Assembly: GCA_017404785.1 (NCBI GenBank)
Contig: JAFRBQ010000019.1
Coordinates: 1-64,000, forward strand
Origin: Erysipelotrichaceae bacterium
GTDB lineage: Bacteria > Bacillota_I > Bacilli_A > Erysipelotrichales > Erysipelotrichaceae
Direction of reading: 5' to 3'
DNA: 64,000 nucleotides
Shown here: positions 51,640 through 58,707 of the stretch, one piece after another
How the letters are laid out: each line of letters starts with the position of its first letter
Position numbering within the stretch: the first letter of the stretch is position 1
Program-made: the position numbers and the translations under genes
Notes under the pieces: model-generated
What the model saw: only the letters and a program-made list of their open reading frames with translations
What the model was told of the DNA's origin: nothing
The model's database searches: none

Positions 51640-51860
51640 TTTAAATACTTTGAAGTGAAGCAGTAACTGAAGATAAATATCACAGAGAGATCACATGGCT
51701 GAGAAATGATCATATGGACTTCAGTGAATTCATCACGGAGTAGAACTTTGAAACAAGTAGAAGTCTCCGGTTTTCTTCCGTTAGTAGAATCAAGGCTTTT
51801 TATAAGCGAATTAAGGTGGTAACACGACAGGTCGTCCTTTAGGGATGACTTTTAGTTTTA
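51640..51860 (+). promoter_or_regulatory. T-box riboswitch controlling the amino-acid permease gene
   Basis: The leader has an AGTA box (51662-51665), a Stem I helix ACTGAAG (51666-51672) with CTTCAGT (51719-51725), a GA-rich AGAGAGA segment and the conserved T-box AAGGTGGTAACACG (51813-51826). The antiterminator partner CGTCCTT overlaps a terminator stem GTCGTCC / GGATGAC followed by T. Uncharged tRNA would permit read-through into the permease and trmD. Opposite AGTA, GAA is followed by UUC then A, suggesting Phe; AUC (Ile) three bases on is also followed by A, so the specifier is not settled. Confidence 0.88.
51831..51859 (+). terminator. Regulated terminator of the T-box leader
   Basis: Seven-bp stem GTCGTCC / GGATGAC (with one G-T pair), loop TTTAG, then TTTTAGTTTT. 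Its 5' arm competes with the antiterminator. Confidence 0.8.
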
Positions 51861-51874
51861 TGGGGGGGTACGAT

Positions 51875-53257
51875 ATGAAAAAGGAAAACAGCATGGAAAA
51901 ACGCTATGGCTTTCCGACAGCACTTTCGATGGTCATCGGCATCGTCATCGGCTCAGGTATCTTCTTCAAGGCAGTCAAACTGCTGAAGCTGACAGGCGGA
52001 TCGATGAGAGATGCATTGCTGGTCATCGGCATCGTTGGAGCTATCTGCATCATCTGTTCACTGTTTTTTGCCAAGATGGGCAGAGAATACGTGCACTGCA
52101 ATGGTCTGGTGGATTATGCTGAAGCCATCATTGGCGAAAAGTATGCATACTTTATCGGCTGGTTTACGGCGATATTCTATAATCCGATCATCGGTTCTAC
52201 CCTGTGCTATATCGGCGCTTCATATGTCTCTTTGCTGATGGGGAAGGAGATGTATGGCTATAATACACTAGGCTTTGCCATCCTGTTTCTGATCATGCTC
52301 TCAGTTCTGAATATGATCTCACCGAAACTGGCAGGTAAATTCCAGGTTTCAACGACTGTGATCAAATGCATTCCTCTGGTCCTGATGGCGATCGTCGGTA
52401 TTTTCATCGGCATCAGAAACGGCAACTGTGCTGCAGCACTGAGCCATGTGGCTGATAATGCAGCAGGCGGCATCCTTCCTGGCGTGTGTGCCTTTGCCTT
52501 CTCCTATGAGGGCTGGATCGCTTCAACGACGATCAATTCCGAACTCAAGAATTCCAAAAGAGATCTTCCTTTGGCTCTGATCATCGGCTGTATTTTCTGT
52601 ACAGTCCTTTATATGGCTTATGTAATGTCCATGTCGGCAACCTTAAGTGTTGAAGAAATAGTAGCGGCTGGAGATCAGTTACCGATGGTTGCTTTCTCCA
52701 ATGTCTTTGGAAGTGCCTTCTCGACAATTATTCTGGTTCTGATTATCATTTCCTGTCTTGGCACAGCCAATGGCATGGTCCTTTGTTCAATGAGAAGCAT
52801 CTACGGTCTGGCGATCAGAGGTCTGGGACCTGATCCTGAAGCCATGGCGGATATCGATAAAGATACAGGCATGCCTTTAAAAAGCAGTATCTTTGGCCTG
52901 GCTATGATGGGCTTCTGGCTTTTCCAGACCGCTGTCCTGTTCTTCCAGGGTCCTCTGGCTTTCAACGGCACCGGAAATCCTGAATGGCTGCTGGCCTGGG
53001 AAGCCGATGAGATCTGTATCATCACATTGTATGCTCTGTATGTTCCAATGTTCATCATGACGATGATCAGAAAGAAAAACTACAATTTCTTCGATCGCTT
53101 TATCCTGCCGTTTCTGGCTGCCATATCGTCACTGTTCATGTGCTACTGTTGCTATGTGAGCTATGGTTTTAAGCAGGTAGTCTATTATCTGGTCTTCTTT
53201 GGCATCGTTATGGCTATCGGCATGTATTACATGAATTCTTCCAAACGTCAGAAATGA
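51875..53257 (+). CDS. APC-family amino-acid permease
   Basis: A 460-residue transporter with about 12 membrane spans. The first span contains IGIVIGSGIFFK (about 19-30), the substrate-carboxylate-binding motif of the LAT/APC group; GYNTLGFAIL and AFSYEGWIASTTIN (about 208-221, span 6) fit the same fold. It imports or exchanges amino acids; the T-box leader implies that its substrate is the cognate amino acid of the sensed tRNA. The ATG at 51875 is chosen for the run of seven G at 51862-51868. It overlaps trmD by 4 bp. Confidence 0.88.
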   Translation: MKKENSMEKRYGFPTALSMVIGIVIGSGIFFKAVKLLKLTGGSMRDALLVIGIVGAICIICSLFFAKMGREYVHCNGLVDYAEAIIGEKYAYFIGWFTAIFYNPIIGSTLCYIGASYVSLLMGKEMYGYNTLGFAILFLIMLSVLNMISPKLAGKFQVSTTVIKCIPLVLMAIVGIFIGIRNGNCAAALSHVADNAAGGILPGVCAFAFSYEGWIASTTINSELKNSKRDLPLALIIGCIFCTVLYMAYVMSMSATLSVEEIVAAGDQLPMVAFSNVFGSAFSTIILVLIIISCLGTANGMVLCSMRSIYGLAIRGLGPDPEAMADIDKDTGMPLKSSIFGLAMMGFWLFQTAVLFFQGPLAFNGTGNPEWLLAWEADEICIITLYALYVPMFIMTMIRKKNYNFFDRFILPFLAAISSLFMCYCCYVSYGFKQVVYYLVFFGIVMAIGMYYMNSSKRQK

Positions 53258-53928
53258 TCATCAAGATACTTACGATCGCACCTGAAGAATTTACGGCATT
53301 TCTTAAGACACCGCTGATCAGAAGGAATGTCGAATCAGGTCTGCTGGATATGCAGATCATCGACATGCGCGATTATGTCAAGGGTTCTTTCCGCAAGATC
53401 GATGATTCACCTTATGGCGGGGGAGCAGGCATGATCTTAAGGTGCGAACCTGTAGTAAACGCCCTGAAGGCCAACAGAAGTGAAAAAAGTCATGTGCTGA
53501 TCATGGATCCGATCGGAAAGAAGTTCGATCAGAAGAAAGCCCATGAACTTTCAAACAGGGAAGAGCTGATCATCATCTGCGGCCATTTTGAGGGCTTTGA
53601 CGCGAGGATCTACGACTACGCTGACGAGATCATCTCGATCGGCGATTATATCTTAAGAGGCGGCGAATTGTCTGCCATGGTCGTCTGTGAAGCTACGATG
53701 CGTCTGGTCGATGGAAGCATGAAAAAGGAAAGTGTTCTTCAAGAATCCTTTGAAAACGGGATCCTGGAATATCCCCGTTACACTAGACCTAACGAATTCG
53801 ATGGCAAGAAAGTTCCGGAAGTTCTGCTTTCAGGAAATGAAAAAAATATAAATGAGTGGCGAAAAACCGAAGCAGAGAAACTGACTGAAAAATATCGCCC
53901 GGATCTATTTAATAGAGTAAAAAAATAA
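53254..53928 (+). CDS. trmD: tRNA (guanine(37)-N1)-methyltransferase
   Basis: Forms m1G37 next to the anticodon, preventing frameshifting. The 224-residue SPOUT enzyme has DDSPYGGGAGMILR (about 51-64), CGHFEGFDARI (about 111) and the knot motif SIGDYILRGGELSAM (about 128-142) with the catalytic Asp region. It is slightly short but complete. Unusually it is not with rpsP-rimM-rplS but translationally coupled (ATGA) to a T-box-regulated amino-acid permease, so its supply may vary with tRNA charging. Confidence 0.95.
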   Translation: MIIKILTIAPEEFTAFLKTPLIRRNVESGLLDMQIIDMRDYVKGSFRKIDDSPYGGGAGMILRCEPVVNALKANRSEKSHVLIMDPIGKKFDQKKAHELSNREELIIICGHFEGFDARIYDYADEIISIGDYILRGGELSAMVVCEATMRLVDGSMKKESVLQESFENGILEYPRYTRPNEFDGKKVPEVLLSGNEKNINEWRKTEAEKLTEKYRPDLFNRVKK

Positions 53929-53951
53929 AAAGTGGCAACGCCACTTTTTGT
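53927..53951. terminator. Terminator after trmD
   Basis: Ten-bp stem AAAAAGTGGC / GCCACTTTTT with loop AAC. Symmetric A/T flanks also suit the convergent gene. Confidence 0.9.
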
Positions 53952-53973
53952 CTCTGATAATGGATAGGATAGC

Positions 53974-54246
53974 TTATTTGGTTGAGAATGATACCCAGGT
54001 ACCATCATTGGCGATCCACATGTTTTCAGAAATACGATACCAGATATAACCCTGATTCTGTACGATCTCATAGACATAATACTTGGTTGGAGCATTTGTC
54101 TGGCCCAAATTTTCTGAGTTCTTATCTGGCTTTCTTCTGATATTGAGATTGTTTGTAATAACGGTTGCAGTGCCGATAACGGTCATATTGGCTACACCAC
54201 CAGCTACTTCTGATAAAATTTCATCATTTAAAACTTTTTCTTCCAT
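53974..54246 (-). CDS. Double-glycine leader peptide fused to an SH3b domain
   Basis: A 90-residue protein. Residues 1-17 (MEEKVLNDEILSEVAGG) match the leader of peptides exported and cleaved by peptidase-containing ABC transporters: hydrophobic residues at the usual spacing and Gly-Gly at 16-17. The rest, about 73 residues, is a bacterial SH3 domain (NLNIRRKPDKNSENLG, then YYVYEIVQ, GYIWYRISENMWIAND), a fold that binds cell-wall peptides. There is no Cys, so lantibiotic-type rings are excluded. GGAGG lies 7 nt before the ATG. No matching transporter is in the window. Confidence 0.7.
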   Translation of the reverse strand: MEEKVLNDEILSEVAGGVANMTVIGTATVITNNLNIRRKPDKNSENLGQTNAPTKYYVYEIVQNQGYIWYRISENMWIANDGTWVSFSTK

Positions 54247-54310
54247 TTGTTTTCCTCCATACTATTTATACGATGAATTTTCAAAATCGGCAATCGTTGG
54301 CCCTATAATT

Positions 54311-54826
54311 TTAAACATCAAAGAATTCATAACCTTTTATCTTCGTTCCGATCGCGTAGCTGTTTATACTTACAGGAAAGCTAGGAAGAGAAAGGGAAAG
54401 TCTATTTTCCATCACATCCATATTTTCAGGATCGCCTTTATGAAAGATCGTGATATGGGGAAGATAAATCCTGTCAAAGGTATCTATTGGCACACCGTAT
54501 TTATCATTCAATAATCTGTCGAGCTGATCGTGAATTTTCCTCAGCTTTTCATCATAATCCATGATCAGCCAAAGCATATCCCTGTTTCTTTTAAGGTGAG
54601 TATTGCCACAGAAGATCTTTCCTTCCTTGATCAGGACCTGTCTTACATCATCCTTCATTTTTTCAAATTCATCGCAAAGAAAGGTCCTTTTCATCGAAAT
54701 ATGCAGATTGAATCTGAAAAATCTCTCTGACAGTTTCAGATCTTCATTTTCCTTAAGACATATCTCCTTAATCTTTTTATTGATGTCTTCCGGTATTATT
54801 CCGCAGATCGAAATGAACTCTTTCAT
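54311..54826 (-). CDS. 2H phosphoesterase superfamily protein
   Basis: A 171-residue protein with the two HxT/S motifs of 2H phosphoesterases: NLHISMK (about 40) and LPHITIF (about 123). The family includes 2'-5' RNA ligases and cyclic phosphodiesterases; the spacing and length suit a small bacterial member acting on 2',3'-cyclic or oligoadenylate ends. TACAAT ends 6 nt before the ATG at 54826, without ribosome binding site. It is divergent from the GH3 gene. Confidence 0.78.
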   Translation of the reverse strand: MKEFISICGIIPEDINKKIKEICLKENEDLKLSERFFRFNLHISMKRTFLCDEFEKMKDDVRQVLIKEGKIFCGNTHLKRNRDMLWLIMDYDEKLRKIHDQLDRLLNDKYGVPIDTFDRIYLPHITIFHKGDPENMDVMENRLSLSLPSFPVSINSYAIGTKIKGYEFFDV

Positions 54827-54832
54827 GATTTA

Positions 54833-54838
54833 ATTGTA
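54833..54838 (-). promoter_or_regulatory. -10 element of the 2H gene, leaderless type
   Basis: TACAAT, discriminator TAAATC, then ATG on the minus strand. Confidence 0.5.
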
Positions 54839-54869
54839 CATAGTCTTTGACAAAGAGATATGAAGAAGC

Positions 54870-54875
54870 GAAAAT
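54870..54875 (+). promoter_or_regulatory. -10-like element of the GH3 gene, leaderless type
   Basis: GAAAAT, discriminator TTAGGT, then ATG at 54882. The discriminator is identical to that of the gene at 33852. The hexamer is the weakest of the set. Confidence 0.35.
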
Positions 54876-54881
54876 TTAGGT

Positions 54882-56777
54882 ATGAAAAGATTGATCATTT
54901 TATTACTTACGTTATTTATATTTATCTTGAGCGGCTGCAGTATCGACAGCAAGATCGATAAGCAGATAAAGAAGATGAGCCTTCAGGATAAGGTTTCCCA
55001 GATGCTGATGCCATGTCTCAGATACAGCTTCTTTGAAGTTGTGACAGATGAAAACGGCAATGAGAAGAGAAACAGAGAACCTCTGGAGGAGCTGGATGAA
55101 AGATATACAGCTTTGCTTAACGAATACAAATTTGGCGGGATCATACTGTTTGCCGAAAATCTGAAAAGTTCAGCCAAGAGCTTTGAACTCATCAGAAAGA
55201 TAAAGGAAGCTCATGGAGTCGATGGGATTCCTTTGTTTATCTCTGCCGATCAGGAAGGGGGTTCCGTCAAAAGGATAGGATTCGGCACGTCCATGCCTGG
55301 CAATATGGCTATAGTTGCCAGCAATGATCCGAACAATGCCTATGAATCAGCCAATATTATCGGAAGCGAGATGAAACTGCTTGGCCTTAATACCAACTTT
55401 GCGCCGGTCGTGGACATCAATTCCAATCCCAACAATCCCGTCATCGGCATAAGAGCTTTTTCTGATGACAGCGATTATGCCAGAGGATACATAGAGAAAA
55501 GTATCGAAGGATACCACAGTCAGAATATCCTGACATCTTTAAAACACTTTCCGGGCCATGGCGATACAGCTGTGGATTCCCATACCGGTCTGCCACAGGT
55601 CGACAAGACCTATGAAGAGATAAAGGAAAGCGAGCTTGAGGCATTTGAATACGGCATTGCAGCCGGTGCCGATATGATCATGAGTGCTCATATCATGTTC
55701 CCAAACATCGATAATTCACAATATATCGCCCTCAATGGCCAGAAAGTCTATTTACCGGCTACACTGTCAAAAAAGATCGTCGGTATCCTCAGAGAAGATC
55801 TCGGTTTTGAAGGCATAATCATCACTGATGCACTTTCGATGGATGCGATCACAAAATACTATAAGGTTGAAGATACGGCCAGATTTGCCATAAATGCCGG
55901 TGTAGACATGCTTCTGATCCCGGTCGACTACCATGAAAGTGTCGAGGTCTATATAAAGGAACTCAAGGAATATGTGGCCATGATCGTCAAGATGGTCGAA
56001 GACGGCGATATCGAAGAAAGCACCATCGATAATGCCGTAAGAAGGATCCTGAAAGTAAAATACGAAAATCATCTAAGCAACAAGACCAACGAAATTGAAA
56101 ATCTATCTGCACTGATAGGTTCCAAGGAGAATCATGATGAAGAACTCGAGATCACAAAAAAGGCGGTCACGATGGTCGAAAATGCGGGAATTTCTTTACC
56201 TTTAAACAAAGATGAAAAGACACTTTTCCTGGCTCCATATTCATCACAGGGCAACGCGATAGCTTTTGGTGGTGAATTATTGAAAGCCGAAGGACTGATC
56301 GATGATAACAGTATGGACTATTACGTCTTTACCAATGACGACAAAGACAGCTTTGATTATGAGATGATCAATGATTACGATAATGTCGTTACGATCTCAG
56401 CGATGTATGGCTTTGAAGACATCAATGATGATTATGCGGCGATAATTGAAAAAGTACTGAGCTTGTGCAAGGAAAAAGACAAGACAGGCATCCTTATCTC
56501 TTCGCAGCTTCCTTACGATCTGGACAGATTTGACGCTGATGTCAAACTGGCAGTCTATCTTGCGCCAGGTCCTTCAGTGATTCCTGGCGATTACACCAAG
56601 GATGTCGTGACATATCCGCCAAATCTCATTGCCGGAGTCATGCACCTTTATGAAAGCGGAAGCTATGATGGAAAACTGCCGGTGAATATCCCTGAACTGC
56701 TGTTTAATGAAGAAGATAGTACTTATTCCGCTTCCAGGGATATTGCCTATCCGCGCGGTTTCGGGCTTACAGAATAG
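54882..56777 (+). CDS. Glycoside hydrolase family 3 lipoprotein (beta-N-acetylhexosaminidase-like)
   Basis: A 631-residue secreted lipoprotein: lipobox ILSGC (Cys about 19), then a GH3 barrel (about 30-390). NagZ-type motifs are SADQEGGSVKRIG (about 121), LKHFPGHGDTAVDSHTGLP (about 220-238) with the catalytic His/Asp loop, and the nucleophile Asp in IITDALSMDAI (about 308). Residues 420-631 form a second alpha/beta domain as in longer GH3 enzymes. It probably trims N-acetylglucosamine from wall fragments or host glycans outside the membrane. A terminator follows. Confidence 0.9.
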   Translation: MKRLIILLLTLFIFILSGCSIDSKIDKQIKKMSLQDKVSQMLMPCLRYSFFEVVTDENGNEKRNREPLEELDERYTALLNEYKFGGIILFAENLKSSAKSFELIRKIKEAHGVDGIPLFISADQEGGSVKRIGFGTSMPGNMAIVASNDPNNAYESANIIGSEMKLLGLNTNFAPVVDINSNPNNPVIGIRAFSDDSDYARGYIEKSIEGYHSQNILTSLKHFPGHGDTAVDSHTGLPQVDKTYEEIKESELEAFEYGIAAGADMIMSAHIMFPNIDNSQYIALNGQKVYLPATLSKKIVGILREDLGFEGIIITDALSMDAITKYYKVEDTARFAINAGVDMLLIPVDYHESVEVYIKELKEYVAMIVKMVEDGDIEESTIDNAVRRILKVKYENHLSNKTNEIENLSALIGSKENHDEELEITKKAVTMVENAGISLPLNKDEKTLFLAPYSSQGNAIAFGGELLKAEGLIDDNSMDYYVFTNDDKDSFDYEMINDYDNVVTISAMYGFEDINDDYAAIIEKVLSLCKEKDKTGILISSQLPYDLDRFDADVKLAVYLAPGPSVIPGDYTKDVVTYPPNLIAGVMHLYESGSYDGKLPVNIPELLFNEEDSTYSASRDIAYPRGFGLTE

Positions 56778-56782
56778 AAAAT

Positions 56783-56813
56783 GAGCTGTTGTATGAAAAC
56801 AACAGCTTTTTTC
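56783..56813 (+). terminator. Terminator after the GH3 gene
   Basis: Stem AGCTGTTG / CAACAGCT, loop of about 8 nt, six T. Confidence 0.85.
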
Positions 56814-56856
56814 TTTAAAAGGTACTGCCAATTGTCAGGGAAAGTTCGTATAAAAT

Positions 56857-56928
56857 ATGACTGGAAAAAAGGATCCTGAGAAAATGACCAAAGTTAAACC
56901 GGGATCCTTTGTCTTAAAGCTTTTTTAG
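56857..56928 (+). other. Short unassigned ORF containing an inverted repeat
   Basis: A 23-codon frame (MTGKKDPEKMTKVKPGS, then FVLKLF) has no ribosome binding site. Within it AAAGGATCC (56868-56876) and GGATCCTTT (56902-56910) form a 9-bp inverted repeat, followed by a T-rich end (CTTTTTT). It may be a weak terminator, an RNA hairpin or a small peptide gene; none is established. Confidence 0.25.
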
Positions 56929-57022
56929 AATGGGAAGATCATTGGTTTGGTTTTCTGATCATTCTTACAAAAAAGCATTCATTTTTGGTCATATTTAGTA
57001 ATAAAATAGAGAAGGAGGAAAA

Positions 57023-57250
57023 ATGGGGAAATTCGAAAACAAGCTGACTAGTCTGTTCGATTACCAGCGCTTTGAACGAAACAAGGATTTGCAACGGGTC
57101 ATCAACAACGTTCAGGAACGTTATGATTCCGGAGCAGTTTTATTGAGTGAGACAGAACTGTCTTTTGCAGCAGGTGGTAAGACTCTCGATAAAATGCCAA
57201 AGAAGGAGGATAAAGTCTTAGCTGATGCCGATAAAACCCTCAATAGATGA
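57023..57250 (+). CDS. Small protein with double-glycine motif, overlapping an ECF sigma gene
   Basis: A 75-residue protein behind a strong AAGGAGG site. Residues 1-40 are charged and helical (RFERNKDLQRVINNVQERYD); residues 40-52 (LLSETELSFAAGG) match the consensus of a double-glycine export leader, leaving a 23-residue Lys/Asp-rich tail after Gly-Gly. No cysteine, no membrane span. Its end overlaps the sigma factor start by 26 bp, so both are expressed together. It could be a secreted signal peptide precursor or a cytoplasmic partner of the sigma factor; neither is shown. Confidence 0.55.
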   Translation: MGKFENKLTSLFDYQRFERNKDLQRVINNVQERYDSGAVLLSETELSFAAGGKTLDKMPKKEDKVLADADKTLNR

Positions 57251-57704
57251 AATTTATGAGGAGTATTATCAGAAAGTCTTCTCTTATATCAATTCACGTA
57301 TAAACAATTACCACGATTCTGAAGATTTATGTGAAGATGTTTTTACTAAGGTCTTCAGGAATCTGGAGAAGTTTGATGAAAGTAAATCAGCACTGTCGAC
57401 CTGGATATTCAACATTACGAAAAATACCCTGATTGACTTCTACCGCACCAGACATGACAGCTATGAACTGCTGGATAATTATGAATACGAAGAAGAGAAG
57501 GACGGCATAAGCGAGGCCGAACTGGCCGATCTGGCTGCAGCTTTGAACAAGCTCAGCGATGAAGAAAAAGATATCATAGTCCTGAAGTATTATGAGGGAT
57601 ACAGTCTTAAAGAGATCGGTGAAAAGATGTCACTGTCCTATGGTGTCGTAAAACTCAGACACAACAGTGCTTTGGATAAAATGAAAGGTTTCATGGGATA
57701 TTAA
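57225..57704 (+). CDS. ECF-type RNA polymerase sigma factor
   Basis: A 159-residue sigma-70 family protein with region 2 (about 8-78; DSEDLCEDVFTKVFRNL, then STWIFNITKNTLIDFYR) and region 4 (about 105-157; LNKLSDEEKDIIVLKYYEGYSLKEIGEKM split across the helix-turn-helix). The linker is acidic (YEYEEEKDG). No anti-sigma gene with a membrane span follows; a terminator does. The only linked gene is the small double-glycine-motif ORF upstream, from which it is probably translated by coupling because no good ribosome binding site lies close to its ATG. Confidence 0.85.
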   Translation: MPIKPSIDEIYEEYYQKVFSYINSRINNYHDSEDLCEDVFTKVFRNLEKFDESKSALSTWIFNITKNTLIDFYRTRHDSYELLDNYEYEEEKDGISEAELADLAAALNKLSDEEKDIIVLKYYEGYSLKEIGEKMSLSYGVVKLRHNSALDKMKGFMGY

Positions 57705-57705
57705 G

Positions 57706-57727
57706 AGATGGCTAGCCATCTTTTTTT
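57706..57727 (+). terminator. Terminator after the ECF sigma gene
   Basis: Stem AGATGG / CCATCT with loop CTAG and seven T. Confidence 0.85.
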
Positions 57728-57800
57728 ATTGGATTTGAGAATTAGTAAACAAAAATCAATTGCAGGTGTTCTATAATAAAGAAAAAAGAGGTATTTTATC

Positions 57801-58706
57801 ATGAATTATTACATTGGTATTGATTTAGGCGGCTCTAATGTACGTGTTGCCAAGATGGATGCGGAAGGAAGGATAGTTCAGGATGTTATCGCTCCTTCAC
57901 ATGGCAAGGAAGGCCCTGAGAAGATCGAAGCTAATATCCTTGGATTACTTGAACAGTTTGATCTCAGCGATGTCAGATCGATCGGGCTGGCCATTCCCGG
58001 ACCGGTAGACGCAGAAAAGAATGTCATCACGATGGCTACGAATATTCCGGGATGTGAAGGCTATCCGTTTGCCGCAAATATGGAGAAGATCACCAGCATT
58101 CCTGTCTTCCTGGACAATGATGCCAATGCAGCCGGTCTTGCGGAAGCACTTCTTGGCTCAGGAAAAGGCTACAATATCGTATATTTCATAACCCATTCGA
58201 CCGGCATTGGCGGTGGACTGATCATCAATGGCAAGATCATCTCCGGACACAAGGGCTATGCCGGAGAGATAGCGAATGTCATCGTCGATCCTGAGGCCAA
58301 GCAGTATCCGATCTACAAGCATCTCAATCGCGGTGGTGTAGAGACGATCGCTTCAGGAACAGCTATCGGTCTTATCGGCAATGATCTGATCGGACCGGAA
58401 GCCAACAGTGCCAGAAAGGTGTTCATCCTTGCTACCGAAGGAAATGAAAAGGCCAAAGCCATCCTCGACAAGATGTCAAAGGATCTCGCGACATGCATGG
58501 CTCAGATCTCTGCTATCGTCGCACCGGATTGCTTCGTCATCGGCGGAGGATGTGCAAAGTCATCAATGCTTTATTTTGACCAGCTAAAGGAATATTTCAA
58601 ATCAATGGCTCATGAAGGCATGAGAGAAGTACCGATTTTAAAGGCTGCATTGCAGGAACCTGGTGTTCTTGGCGCAGCTATGATAGGAAAGTCACGTTTA
58701 GATTAA
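57801..58706 (+). CDS. ROK family sugar kinase (glucokinase-like)
   Basis: A 301-residue cytoplasmic hexose kinase. ATP-binding IGIDLGGSNVRVAK (about 5-18), the catalytic Asp in FLDNDANAAGLAE (about 108) and STGIGGGLIINGKI (about 133) are clear. The ROK zinc motif CxCGxxGC, normally after the HxGYAGE region, is missing here (VDPEAKQYPIYKH instead), so this is a zinc-free ROK. It probably phosphorylates glucose or a related sugar. galK begins 1 nt after its stop, forming a two-gene operon with AGAGG and TATAAT upstream. Confidence 0.85.
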   Translation: MNYYIGIDLGGSNVRVAKMDAEGRIVQDVIAPSHGKEGPEKIEANILGLLEQFDLSDVRSIGLAIPGPVDAEKNVITMATNIPGCEGYPFAANMEKITSIPVFLDNDANAAGLAEALLGSGKGYNIVYFITHSTGIGGGLIINGKIISGHKGYAGEIANVIVDPEAKQYPIYKHLNRGGVETIASGTAIGLIGNDLIGPEANSARKVFILATEGNEKAKAILDKMSKDLATCMAQISAIVAPDCFVIGGGCAKSSMLYFDQLKEYFKSMAHEGMREVPILKAALQEPGVLGAAMIGKSRLD

Positions 58707-58707
58707 T

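Noticed and set aside
53974-57250. Reading the two double-glycine ORFs as lanthipeptide or other modified-peptide precursors
   Set aside because: Neither has cysteines in the putative core and no modification enzyme (LanM, YcaO, radical SAM) is present in the window.
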